Source of the DNA: Desulfobulbaceae bacterium
Lineage (GTDB): Bacteria; Desulfobacterota; Desulfobulbia; Desulfobulbales; Desulfurivibrionaceae
Direction of reading: 5' to 3'
Assembly: GCA_003517965.1 (NCBI GenBank)
Contig: DOZO01000050.1
Span: 1-17,794, forward strand
Length of the DNA stretch: 17,794 bases
Shown: piece by piece, positions 1-7,190 of the stretch
Layout of the letters: each line of letters opens with the position of its first letter
Position numbering within the stretch: position 1 is the stretch's first letter
The notes under the pieces: generated by a model
Told to the model about the DNA's origin: nothing
Seen by the model: the letters and a program-made list of their open reading frames with translations, nothing else
Databases searched by the model: none
Translations under genes and position numbers: made by a program

Positions 1-77
1 GAAGGGTTTTTTTTTGCCTGAATTCCGGGTATGATCACGTTATTAAAAGATGGGAATTATACGATGAGGGATGACAT

Positions 78-1097
78 ATGGAGTATGTTGCTGTCGTTGG
101 TCTTGTGTTAGCTGCAGGGAAGGGTACCAGGATGAAATCCGATATCCCAAAGGTGTTGCATGAAGTATTTTTCTCTCCGATGATACACCATGTTGTAGAT
201 ACGCTTCGCTCCATATTTCTTAAAAAAATTATTATTGTTACTGGTCATCAACGGCAACTTGTTGAAGAATCTTTCCGGGGTGATCATTTATCGTTTGTTC
301 ACCAGTCACAACAACTTGGCACGGGACATGCTGTCCTAGTCTGCGAGGATGAATTGCGCTCTCATAAAGGCCCTGTTCTTGTCTTGTGTGGAGACACCCC
401 TCTCGTGAAGGCTGAAACACTAAAGCAATTTTTGGATGCTCATACTGAAGCTGCTTCTCTGTTAACGGTGATGACGACCATCGTCGATGAACCAGAAAAT
501 TATGGCAGGATTGTTTCCGATGAATGTGGAGATATCGTCAGGATTGTTGAAGAAAAGGATGCTACCCCTGCCCAGAAAAAGATTAGAGAAATTAACGCCG
601 GGATATATTGTGTTGATGCGCAATTTTTGTTTGCTGCGCTCCACAGAGTTGGCACATGCAATATGCAAGGTGAAGTATATCTTACTGATATTGTAGCAAT
701 TGCTACAGGTGACGGGATTCATGTCCATAAGTATTGCTGTATAGACAATGAGGAAGTTTTGGGGGTAAATTCCAGACGTGAACTGGCGCAAGCTCACTCC
801 GTCCTGCAGAGACGTTATCTTAGAGTGCTCATGGAATCTGGAGTTACCATTATCCAGCCGGAATCGGTTACCATCGGAAAACAAGTTTCAATTGGGAAAG
901 ATTCGGTGATTTATCCCAATACATCTTTAACCGGGGTATGCGATCTTGGTTCTGGTGTACACATTGACTCTTTCGTGAAGATACACGACTGTATTATCGG
1001 AGATTTTGTGCGCATTGGTTCTTTCTCCCATTTGCAACAGGCCAATATTCCTTCATCGAGTATTGTCGTTTCTCATACCGTGGATATAAAAATGTGA
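78..1097 (+). CDS. GlmU-like UDP-GlcNAc pyrophosphorylase lacking the acetyltransferase half
   Basis: The protein (339 aa) matches the N-terminal uridylyltransferase half of GlmU, which makes UDP-N-acetylglucosamine from UTP and GlcNAc-1-phosphate for peptidoglycan and lipopolysaccharide in the cytoplasm. Visible motifs are the nucleotide-binding loop LAAGKGTRM (residues 11-19) with a following PKVLHEV, then QLGTGHAV, GDTPL, NAGIYCVD and GVNSRREL. After about residue 250 there are only some four or five hexapeptide turns of a left-handed beta helix (such as TIGKQVSIGKDSVIYP) before the stop. Bifunctional GlmU is about 455 aa; the missing part would hold the acetyltransferase site, so I expect uridylyltransferase activity only. 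The chosen ATG has GAGGG about 9 bases upstream. A hairpin follows the gene. Family assignment is firm; the substrate could be another sugar phosphate. Confidence 0.8.
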   Translation: MEYVAVVGLVLAAGKGTRMKSDIPKVLHEVFFSPMIHHVVDTLRSIFLKKIIIVTGHQRQLVEESFRGDHLSFVHQSQQLGTGHAVLVCEDELRSHKGPVLVLCGDTPLVKAETLKQFLDAHTEAASLLTVMTTIVDEPENYGRIVSDECGDIVRIVEEKDATPAQKKIREINAGIYCVDAQFLFAALHRVGTCNMQGEVYLTDIVAIATGDGIHVHKYCCIDNEEVLGVNSRRELAQAHSVLQRRYLRVLMESGVTIIQPESVTIGKQVSIGKDSVIYPNTSLTGVCDLGSGVHIDSFVKIHDCIIGDFVRIGSFSHLQQANIPSSSIVVSHTVDIKM

Positions 1098-1120
1098 TTA
1101 CATAATAAAGTGTTGTTGTT

Positions 1121-1158
1121 CCTGTGCCTGCGAGCAGAAATCAGGTGCATGGGCTTTT
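1121..1158 (+). terminator. Probable intrinsic terminator after the glmU-like gene
   Basis: CCTGTGCCTG (1121-1130) can pair with CAGGTGCATGGG (1142-1153) in an imperfect stem of about ten pairs with wobbles and one bulge, followed by CTTTTT. It would separate the glmU-like gene from zapB. The stem is not perfect and the T-run is short, so termination may be partial. Confidence 0.4.
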
Positions 1159-1209
1159 TGGGTGTAATTTCTCTTTATCTCGTTTATTATTCTTAGAAAG
1201 GAGTATTGT

Positions 1210-1527
1210 ATGGAATATGTGGAAGATTTAAATAAACTTGAAAGTAATATCGAAAAAATATTGCAGAGTCTCGCTACTGTTCAGGGAGACAAGGCAAAAT
1301 TGCAAGCTGATATTGCCTGTTTAGAAGAGGACAAAAAAGGGCTTGAGGAGCAGATCAAGTGCTTAAAAGATGAGAAGAAAAATGTTCATCAACGGGTTTC
1401 AGGTCTGCTTGGATCTATCGAGAAGTGGGAAAAATCGTCGGTACTTGTGGCAGATCAGGCCTCTTTTGCTAACCTTACTGGCAAGGTATCGTCTGAGCCT
1501 GTGCAGGGATTATTGATAGGCAGCTGA
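1210..1527 (+). CDS. ZapB-like coiled-coil cell division protein
   Basis: A small protein (105 aa) whose first 75 residues are an almost uninterrupted charged coiled coil (heptads such as LESNIEKILQSL and LEEDKKGLEEQIKCLKDE), followed by a 30-residue non-helical tail. This matches the ZapB/DUF904 type of cell-division factor, which assembles with ZapA on the FtsZ ring; E. coli ZapB is about 81 aa. The assignment rests mainly on being next to zapA, because coiled coils are weak evidence of family. AAAGGAG lies 8 bases before the ATG, a strong ribosome binding site. It lies about 200 bases from zapA, which argues against tight translational coupling. Two cysteines (in ADIACLEE and QIKCLKD) are unusual in a coiled coil. 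Confidence 0.6.
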   Translation: MEYVEDLNKLESNIEKILQSLATVQGDKAKLQADIACLEEDKKGLEEQIKCLKDEKKNVHQRVSGLLGSIEKWEKSSVLVADQASFANLTGKVSSEPVQGLLIGS

Positions 1528-1729
1528 ATTTATTGCATAACCAAACAAAAGGCTGGACTTGGCCTCTGGGACATGGTGAGCTTTTTACAGATTCACGTAA
1601 GGGGTCTGCGAGCTGTAGTCAATTATGTGGGTAGGCCGATTATAAGGTAGATGTGGTCCGGCTGAACAGTTACGAAAATATATTGCTTTCAAGAAGTTAT
1701 TCTGTTAACCCTTTTATTGATGGTGCATT

Positions 1730-2011
1730 GTGGAACGATTGGTCACCTTTAAAGTGCTTGACCAGGAGTTCCCACTCTATACAGATGCCCCCGAAAAAGA
1801 TGTGCAGGAAATTTTGTTTTTGGTAAAAACACAACTGGAAAGTATTGGACAAGCCTCTCAGCATATTTTACCAGCTAATAAGCTTGCGATCTTGGCGAGC
1901 TTGAACATTGCAAGCAACTTAGTGAAAATAAAAAAAGAATACGAAGAATATAAGCAAGAGGTTGAGGGCAAGATTAGTTTGCTAAGTGAAAAAATAGAGA
2001 GGAATTTTTAG
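1730..2011 (+). CDS. zapA: Cell division protein ZapA
   Basis: A 93-aa protein with the ZapA plan: an N-terminal globular part opening VTFKVLDQEFPLYTDAPEKDVQEI and a C-terminal coiled coil (residues about 60-93). ZapA binds and bundles FtsZ filaments at the division site and recruits ZapB. The start is GTG; no ATG is available nearby and homology begins at once with ERLVTFKVLDQEF. The 202 bases upstream, back to the zapB-like gene, hold no coding sequence or tRNA that I can recognise. The stop codon TAG is shared with the first bases of a palindromic repeat (2009-2114); removing the repeat with one TA would give TAA at the same place, so the protein would be unchanged. A probable 6S RNA follows, as in many proteobacteria. 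Confidence 0.88.
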   Translation: MERLVTFKVLDQEFPLYTDAPEKDVQEILFLVKTQLESIGQASQHILPANKLAILASLNIASNLVKIKKEYEEYKQEVEGKISLLSEKIERNF

Positions 2012-2114
2012 GAGCCGTCAAGAAATAACCTGTACAATTTTGGGCGCTAATTTACGGCTTCTTATGCCGTTTTGACCACCAGAAGCGTGCAAGTTGTTTT
2101 TTTATAATGGCTTA
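2009..2114 (+). repeat. Family A palindromic repeat, copy 1 (MITE-like)
   Basis: The element starts TAGGAGCCGTCAAGAAATAA and ends GTTGTTTTTTTATAATGGCT followed by TA. Its ends are imperfect inverted repeats of about 25 bases, and a central hairpin ACGGC-N7-GCCGT sits at 2054-2070. It aligns nearly end to end with 5573-5679, and with 7066-7170 in reverse orientation. TA at both borders suggests a target duplication of the Tc1/mariner-IS630 kind. It supplies the zapA stop codon and, in its right arm, a TATAAT. Confidence 0.8.
2103..2108 (+). promoter_or_regulatory. Possible -10 box for the 6S RNA, inside the repeat arm
   Basis: A perfect TATAAT lies in the right arm of repeat copy 1; copy 2 has CACAAC at the same place. 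It is 7-12 bases before the likely 5' end of the 6S RNA. No good -35 box is at the right distance: TTGACC at 2072-2077 gives a 25-base spacer, which is too long. The assignment is therefore tentative. Confidence 0.35.
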
Positions 2115-2308
2115 AAGAACAACGAGCTTTCCCCTGCCTTGTTAGTGATCTGGGCGAGTGTCTCGAGCCAACATTGAGATTGAGGGCGACTTTGCTGTTT
2201 CTGGAAAGGAATCCATTCCGGTGGAATTCCTTAAAAGGAATACAGGTACCGCCCACCTAACGCAGTTAGGTTCGATGTCACTCCCTGACACTTCAATGGC
2301 GGGGGATT
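2115..2308 (+). ncRNA. ssrS: Probable 6S RNA
   Basis: 6S RNA binds sigma-70 RNA polymerase as a mimic of an open promoter and represses it in stationary phase. The sequence folds as the family does: a closing stem CCCCTGCC (2131-2138) with GGCGGGGG (2298-2305), an internal loop, a second stem AGTGA (2144-2148) with TCACT (2278-2282), then a large bubble, and an arm beginning GGGCG (2152-2156) with CGCCC (2250-2254). The 3' side of the bubble contains a small perfect hairpin CCTAAC-GCA-GTTAGG (2256-2270), a known feature of 6S RNAs. The apical arm includes AAGGAAT paired with ATTCCTT. Position just downstream of zapA is the classical one. The ends are estimates, and no covariance model was run. 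Confidence 0.75.
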
Positions 2309-2345
2309 TGGTTATTATCTAATACTGCTTCCCTCATGAGATTGA

Positions 2346-2582
2346 GGGGGCATTGATATAGTATTATGTGGCGAAAACTTTCTGAAGGGCAGCTTTATCA
2401 GTAATAAATTATCTGTCCATCAAAAGGATGCGAGAACGGTAGTGTCTGCCGCTTATCCTCATAAAGAGGAAATAGTGGGCAGGAGGGTTGTGATTCAGGT
2501 TACTTGTTTGCATCATGCGACAGAGAAACTCTCCGGAGATATGGGGAGATACTATATTGATATTGGACAAAAAGTCGTCTGA
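2346..2582 (+). pseudogene. Possible remnant of a tRNA-binding (MetRS C-terminal/EMAP) domain
   Basis: The frame is open for 78 codons between stops but has no ATG; the only usable start is GTG at 2442, with no convincing ribosome binding site. The translation contains ARTVVSAAYP, then EEIVGRRVVIQV and a final LSGDMGRYYIDIG. In order and spacing this resembles the C-terminal tRNA-binding domain of methionyl-tRNA synthetase (in E. coli: an FSGIRSAYP segment, then IGRHTIMVANL, then a glycine-rich SEGMVM segment). The signature glycine after VVS and the NL-P-K motif are missing, so the domain would be dead or strongly diverged. It may be a decayed gene between the 6S RNA and rny, or chance similarity. 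Confidence 0.3.
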
Positions 2583-2589
2583 AGATTTA

Positions 2590-2601
2590 TTGTCAAGACA
2601 A
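2590..2601. promoter_or_regulatory. Short palindrome upstream of rny
   Basis: TTGTC-AA-GACAA is a perfect 12-base palindrome in the 154 bases between the remnant and rny. It could be an operator or part of a promoter, since it contains TTGTCA, but no matching -10 is evident. I see nothing else definite in the rest of this gap. Confidence 0.2.
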
Positions 2602-2736
2602 GTGATTTATCCCTGAATTAGTCCTTTTCTGCCTGTTTTCGTCTATTCTCCACTTCCCATTTTTAATATGAGCGTGACATGTGCCCCAAGGGTCGTGTGC
2701 GTGCTTTTCAGATAAATTTGACATGAGGTTGTCCCC

Positions 2737-4296
2737 GTGACTGTACAGATAATATTAGCGATTGTACTTGGCATATGCAGTGGCATTGGTCTTGGTTTTC
2801 TGGTGCGCAAGAAATTTCTTGAGGATCGTACGGAGAATCTCGAGGCGCAGGGCCGTAAGCTTATTGAAAATGCCTTGGCCGAAGCAGAGCAAATTAAAAA
2901 AGAAGCAATTCTGCAAAGCAAGGATGAGGCGTATGTCCTTAAACAGGAAGCAGAAAAGGATATAAAAACGCTCAAAAAGGATGTTCTTGAGGAGGAGAAG
3001 AAATTCATTCAGAAGCTTGACCAGATAGAAAGGAAGATGGATTTTCTGGACAAACGGGAGATGGATTTTTTAAAAAAAGAGCAGGCCTTTTCCCGAGCAG
3101 AAGAATCTTTGGCCCGGCGCCAAAAAGAGATTGATCTTCTGATTGAAGAAGAGCGCGTTCAGCTTGAGAAAATTTCCGGGATATCTCGCGAGGAAGCAAA
3201 AAAACAGCTTACAGACAGTATCGAAAGCGAAGCGCGGATGGAAGCCGCCAAGATGCTGGTCAAGATTGAAAACGAAATGAAGATTCAGGCCGATAAAAAG
3301 GCGAAGGATATTATTGCGCTGGCCATATCTCGATATGCCGGTGATTATGTGGCTGAAAAAACCGTTTCCGTCGTGCCCTTGCCAAACGAGGAGATGAAAG
3401 GTCGAATCATCGGTCGTGAAGGCCGGAATATCCGGGCTATAGAAGCCGCCACCGGGATCGATATTATTATTGATGACACCCCGGAAGCGGTTATCCTCTC
3501 AGGCTTCAATCCTGTCAGGCGAGAGATTGCCCGTCAATCCCTGGAGAGGCTGATCACCGATGGCCGTATTCATCCCGCCAGGATTGAAGAGATTGTGGAA
3601 AAAGTTAGTGAAGAGCTTGACGTTACCATGCGGGAGGCTGGGGAACAGGCAACGTTTGATGTGGGCGCCCATGGTATCAATCTGGAGTTGATCAAGTTGC
3701 TTGGTCGCCTAAAGTATAGAACCAGCTATGGCCAGAATGTCTTGCAACATTCTCTGGAGGTTGCTTTTCTTTGCGGTATTATGGCGGCCGAGCTTGGCAT
3801 TGATGTGAAATTGGCAAAGCGCGCTGGATTGTTGCATGATATTGGCAAGGCTGCAGATCATGAGATTGAAGGGTCCCATGCAAGCATCGGCGCTGATTTG
3901 GCGAAAAAATATGGTGAATCCTCGGTTATCGTGCATGCTATTGCTGCTCATCATGAAGATATTTCCCCCGATGGCATACTTGATGTACTTGTGCAATCTG
4001 CTGACGCTCTATCCGGTGCCCGACCAGGCGCGCGGAAGGAAATGCTGGAATCGTATGTGAAGCGCCTTGAAGATCTTGAAAAAATTGCCAATTCTTTCAA
4101 GGGGGTGGAGAAGTCCTATGCCATTCAAGCAGGCCGCGAGGTTAGGATCATCGTCAACAGTGGGGTGATCAGCGATGCGGAGGCAATGATAGTCAGCAAA
4201 GACATTGTCAAGAAGATCGAACAGGAGTTGACCTACCCCGGACAGATTCGGGTAACCGTAATTCGAGAAACAAGGGCGGTAGAATACGCCAAATAG
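2737..4296 (+). CDS. rny: Ribonuclease Y
   Basis: RNase Y is a membrane-anchored endoribonuclease that starts mRNA decay. The 519-aa length is typical. In order: one transmembrane helix (residues about 3-22, [19 protein letters not shown]), a long charged coiled coil (about 25-195), a KH RNA-binding domain with [10 protein letters not shown] at about 222-231, and an HD hydrolase domain with [10 protein letters not shown] near 338 and the metal-binding pair in LLHDIGKA (H367, D368), then HASIGAD and AAHHED. The start is GTG with GAGG 8 bases upstream. It stands close upstream of tyrS, with 65 bases between. Everything expected of the family is present and intact. Confidence 0.95.
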   Translation: MTVQIILAIVLGICSGIGLGFLVRKKFLEDRTENLEAQGRKLIENALAEAEQIKKEAILQSKDEAYVLKQEAEKDIKTLKKDVLEEEKKFIQKLDQIERKMDFLDKREMDFLKKEQAFSRAEESLARRQKEIDLLIEEERVQLEKISGISREEAKKQLTDSIESEARMEAAKMLVKIENEMKIQADKKAKDIIALAISRYAGDYVAEKTVSVVPLPNEEMKGRIIGREGRNIRAIEAATGIDIIIDDTPEAVILSGFNPVRREIARQSLERLITDGRIHPARIEEIVEKVSEELDVTMREAGEQATFDVGAHGINLELIKLLGRLKYRTSYGQNVLQHSLEVAFLCGIMAAELGIDVKLAKRAGLLHDIGKAADHEIEGSHASIGADLAKKYGESSVIVHAIAAHHEDISPDGILDVLVQSADALSGARPGARKEMLESYVKRLEDLEKIANSFKGVEKSYAIQAGREVRIIVNSGVISDAEAMIVSKDIVKKIEQELTYPGQIRVTVIRETRAVEYAK

Positions 4297-4361
4297 TGTA
4301 TGTCACATGGCACCGTATCTGCTAACTGTGCGTCGATTATTTAGAGGCCATTGATCATCAC

Positions 4362-5585
4362 ATGCAGACAGTAATTGCAAAACAGGTTGAATTGATAGAG
4401 CGCGGGGCCGTCAATGTTATTTCCAGGGTTGATCTTGTCAAAAAACTGGAAAAAGCAGCAGAAACTGGCAGGCCATTAAGGATCAAGGCTGGCTTTGATC
4501 CAACAGCTCCGGATCTTCATCTTGGTCATACTGTGCTCATTCAAAAAATGAAGAATTTTCAGGATCTCGGTCATGAAATTTATTTTCTGATTGGCGATTT
4601 TACCGGGATGATTGGAGATCCGACCGGGAAATCAGAAACCAGGAAGCCCCTGACTGTTGAACAGGTAGAGGAAAATGCAGAGAGCTACAAAGAGCAGATT
4701 TTTAAGATTCTTGATCCGGAAAAAACGAAAGTCGTTTTTAACAGCACCTGGCTGAACAAGCTTGCTTCTAAGGATTTTATAATGCTTGCCTCGCAACTTA
4801 CCGTGGCGCGCATGCTTGAGCGAGAGGATTTTAAGGTTCGTTTTGCAAATGAACGGCCTATCAGCATCCACGAGTTCCTTTATCCTCTTATTCAAGGCTA
4901 TGATTCTGTAGCGCTCCAAGCGGATGTTGAACTTGGCGGCACCGATCAGCTATTTAACCTGCTCATGGGCCGTGATCTGCAAAGGGCTTGGGGGCAGGAA
5001 CCCCAAGTGGTTATTACCATGCCTTTGTTAGAAGGGCTTGACGGGGTAAACAAGATGAGCAAATCCCTGGGGAATTATATCGGCATCACTGAAAAGGCAG
5101 ATAATATCTATGGGAAAATTATGTCGGTTTCCGACAATCTCATGTATCGGTATTTTGAGTTGTTAAGCGATCTTGCCGCAGAGCAGATAGATGAGCTTCA
5201 GGTGGAGATGCAGGCGGGCAGAGTGCATCCCAAGGCAGTTAAGCAGCAGTTGGCTCGTGAGTTGACGGGCAGGTTTTATGATGCGGTGACCGCCCAGAAG
5301 GCGGAAGAAAATTTCGCGAAGATATTCAGCCAACACGACAATCCGGAAGAAATGCCAGAAGTGGTTGTCGCTGTTGCCGAGGAAGGGATCTGGCTACCGA
5401 GACTCCTGTTAGAAGCCAAGTTGGTTAGTGGCACAGGAGAGGCACGTCGGCTGATTCAGCAACATGCGGTTTCTCTAAACGGTGACAAGGTGAGTGACAT
5501 TGAACACCTTGTGTTAACTCAAGGTCAAATTATTCTCAAGGTAGGTAAACGACGTTTTTGCAAGGTGATATTTAGGAGCCGTTAA
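4362..5585 (+). CDS. tyrS: Tyrosyl-tRNA synthetase
   Basis: This enzyme charges tRNA-Tyr with tyrosine in the cytoplasm. The 407-aa protein has the class I signatures HLGHT (53-57, the HIGH motif) and KMSKS (231-235), the tyrosine-binding segment [22 protein letters not shown], and a C-terminal S4 RNA-binding domain (about 340-402, ending [11 protein letters not shown]). The ATG has only a distant GAGG (14 bases), so initiation may be weak or coupled to rny. The last three residues, RSR, and the stop codon come from repeat copy 2 (5573-5679). Removing the repeat and one TA would restore VIFS followed by a stop. The change lies outside the catalytic core and is probably neutral. Confidence 0.95.
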   Translation: MQTVIAKQVELIERGAVNVISRVDLVKKLEKAAETGRPLRIKAGFDPTAPDLHLGHTVLIQKMKNFQDLGHEIYFLIGDFTGMIGDPTGKSETRKPLTVEQVEENAESYKEQIFKILDPEKTKVVFNSTWLNKLASKDFIMLASQLTVARMLEREDFKVRFANERPISIHEFLYPLIQGYDSVALQADVELGGTDQLFNLLMGRDLQRAWGQEPQVVITMPLLEGLDGVNKMSKSLGNYIGITEKADNIYGKIMSVSDNLMYRYFELLSDLAAEQIDELQVEMQAGRVHPKAVKQQLARELTGRFYDAVTAQKAEENFAKIFSQHDNPEEMPEVVVAVAEEGIWLPRLLLEAKLVSGTGEARRLIQQHAVSLNGDKVSDIEHLVLTQGQIILKVGKRRFCKVIFRSR

Positions 5586-5679
5586 GAAATAACCTGTACT
5601 ATTTTGACCGTTAACTGTACGGCTATTTATGCCGTTTTGCTAACATGAAGTGTTCAGGTTGTTTTTTCACAACGGCTTA
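5573..5679 (+). repeat. Family A palindromic repeat, copy 2 (MITE-like)
   Basis: It begins TAGGAGCCGTTAAGAAATAA and ends GTTGTTTTTTCACAACGGCT plus TA. The left arm and the reverse complement of the right arm agree as AGCCGTT, a short A-rich stretch, then AACCTG and AC. The central hairpin is ACGGC-tatttat-GCCGT. It overlaps the last four codons of tyrS, counting the stop. No ORF lies inside, so it is non-autonomous. Confidence 0.8.
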
Positions 5680-5725
5680 GTTAAAAATGGGCGAGTTGTT
5701 TTTAACCGGCTATCCCCTTTTTTGC

Positions 5726-5779
5726 ACCCAGAGGGTATAAGTTTCGTTTGAGCAGGCAAGCTACTCAACTCAGCTTTAT
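5726..5779 (-). repeat. Family B repeat, copy 1
   Basis: Read on the - strand, this 54-base segment matches 13487-13540 on the + strand at 51 of 54 positions, without gaps. It contains a stem TTGAGTAG-N5-CTGCTCAA; its one G-U pair is a G-C pair in the other copy. The second hairpin seen at the other copy is broken here, because similarity stops after GGGT. The identity seems too high for chance. The rest of the 391-base gap between tyrS and the next gene holds repeat A copy 2 and a candidate promoter. Confidence 0.75.
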
Positions 5780-5841
5780 GATTTTATTAACAAAGCCCTC
5801 GGCCATTTTTTGGCTGAAAGGTTGCTTGCAGGACGTTGCGC

Positions 5842-5872
5842 TTGCCTTTTCAAGGTGCATCTGGTATATAAT
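5842..5872 (+). promoter_or_regulatory. Candidate sigma-70 promoter for the glucosaminidase gene
   Basis: TTGCCT (5842-5847) and a perfect TATAAT (5867-5872) are separated by 19 bases. They lie about 105 bases before the first possible start codon of the downstream gene. The -10 is good, the -35 only fair and the spacing slightly long. Confidence 0.35.
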
Positions 5873-5976
5873 TTTACCTTTTCCATTAATAATTAGGAAA
5901 AGATTGTTTTATGGCCGTACTCAAAACGAGTGGTGGTTATGAGGTCATGTGTTTGCATAGGTAATGGATATTAGAT

Positions 5977-7038
5977 TTGCCTTGCAGCGAATCGTTCCTT
6001 GTGGACGTAACCCAAGAGCAGGAAAAAGTTTTGGCTGTAATATATAATGAAACCCCGATGTATTTCGGCAATAAGCCGGTCGATCCCGTGATGGTTCGGA
6101 TGGTAGCCGGCTTGGCCCTCGTCGTATTTTTTTTCCTTGTTGTCATCTTGATTCAGCCTTCTGCGGTAACTCTTCCTCTTTCCCATCGGTTTCAAGCGGT
6201 TTCCAACATTGAAGCTCATTCTGCTGAAGATTTATTGCGGCAGCTCAAGGCGAATAACTTATGGGAAGTGCAGGCATTTGCAGAGATCCCTGCTGTCTTG
6301 GTCGGCAGGTTTCCTGGAGATCTGCCGACCCTTGATGATGTGACCCAGAAAAAAGCTTTTCTCCATGTTCTCCTTCCTGCGGCGATGATAGCTCTATCCG
6401 AGGTCGAGGCAGAACGGGCCGCTTTTGAGAAGATTCTGGTGAAATTTGCCAAGCCCCCGCGGCGTTTGGATTTTGGCCTGGAAGCGCAAGATTATGCCCA
6501 ATTTGGAGGATTGACTCAAAACGAGATCTATTTTTTGCGAAATCTTTGTCGGAAATATCGGGCGAATGAGATTGCCGATCTGCGTCGCCGCATCAATCAG
6601 GTGCCGATGAGTCTGATTATGGCGCAGGGGGCTCTGGAATCAGCATGGGGGGGGTCACGTTTTTCCTTGAAGAGGAACAACCTTTTTGGTGTTTTGATTT
6701 GGGATAAGACGGGGCTTGTGTCGGACGGGCAGGAGGATGGAAAGGCATACTCTGGCGTGGCATACGCTTCTTTGCTTGATTCTGTTCGGGCGTATATTCT
6801 GATGATCAACCGAGCTCCTGCTTACAGAGGATTACGGGATATCAGAGAAGAAACTATGGATTCCCTGGTACTGGCCAATGGCCTTCGGTCTTATTCCATC
6901 AGGGGAAATGAGTATGTTGCGGATTTGGCACAGATTATCAGGAGTAATGACCTGCAGATCTATGATCAGTGTATTTTGGTCAGCAATGGGGGTTTGCGGG
7001 GCAGGGTAAGGCTTGCGAGTCTGAAAGATTTTCGCTGA
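5977..7038 (+). CDS. Membrane-anchored glucosaminidase (Bax-like, GH73 type)
   Basis: A probable peptidoglycan hydrolase cutting next to N-acetylglucosamine. One transmembrane helix lies at about residues 43-62 (MVAGLALVVFFFLVVILIQP), so the catalytic part should be in the periplasm. The C-terminal 170 residues match the Bax/FlgJ-like glucosaminidase domain: PMSLIMAQGALESAWGGSRF, with the likely catalytic Glu at about 221, then NNLFGV, a YASLLDSVRAYILMINR segment, YRGLRD and a final SYSIRGNEYVADLAQIIRSN. The start is uncertain: TTG 5977 has no clear ribosome binding site, TTG 6031 has GAGCAGGA 7 bases upstream, and ATG 6058 also keeps the helix. Family membership is clear; the biological role is not. 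Confidence 0.8.
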   Translation: MPCSESFLVDVTQEQEKVLAVIYNETPMYFGNKPVDPVMVRMVAGLALVVFFFLVVILIQPSAVTLPLSHRFQAVSNIEAHSAEDLLRQLKANNLWEVQAFAEIPAVLVGRFPGDLPTLDDVTQKKAFLHVLLPAAMIALSEVEAERAAFEKILVKFAKPPRRLDFGLEAQDYAQFGGLTQNEIYFLRNLCRKYRANEIADLRRRINQVPMSLIMAQGALESAWGGSRFSLKRNNLFGVLIWDKTGLVSDGQEDGKAYSGVAYASLLDSVRAYILMINRAPAYRGLRDIREETMDSLVLANGLRSYSIRGNEYVADLAQIIRSNDLQIYDQCILVSNGGLRGRVRLASLKDFR

Positions 7039-7065
7039 AGAACCGTTCAGGTAGTTATTTTTATC

Positions 7066-7170
7066 TAAGCCGTCATAAATAAATTACTGTAACATTCTCA
7101 TATCGTAAGCGGCATAAGGGGCCGTAATAAAATAGATAGAAATGTAATGGTTGTGTTTTAACGGCCCCTA
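7066..7170 (-). repeat. Family A palindromic repeat, copy 3 (reverse orientation)
   Basis: This copy runs from TAAGCCGTCATAAATAAATT to TTTTAACGGCCCCTA. Its reverse complement aligns with copies 1 and 2 over the whole length, including the central GCGGC-ataaggg-GCCGT hairpin (7100-7116). It is the most diverged copy. A second possible pairing, GGGGCCGT (near 7108-7115) with ACGGCCCC (7161-7168), followed by T-rich DNA, could make it end transcription from the upstream glucosaminidase gene. It fills most of the 152-base gap before the next gene. Confidence 0.7.
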
Positions 7171-7190
7171 ATTTTATTTTTGTATTGTTG

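Noticed and set aside
1..20. T9 run at 7-15, possible end of a terminator of a gene left of the window
   Set aside because: The stem, if any, is outside the window.
1528..1729. Gap between zapB-like gene and zapA, tested for tRNA, small RNA or terminator
   Set aside because: Only short stems such as AGGC with GGCCT and no T-run or cloverleaf; nothing definite.
5748..5942. Open frame of 64 codons between tyrS and the glucosaminidase gene
   Set aside because: It overlaps repeat B and the candidate promoter, begins with GTG or TTG only, and looks like no known protein.
5911..5964. 17-codon ORF with AGGAAAAG upstream, possible leader peptide
   Set aside because: No repeated codon type or attenuator hairpin was seen to give it a role; too short to support.
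7036..7062. Segment GTTCAGGTAGTTATTTTTAT resembling one arm of repeat A
   Set aside because: Similarity is mostly T-rich sequence and no partner arm is adjacent, so it is not counted as a fourth copy.
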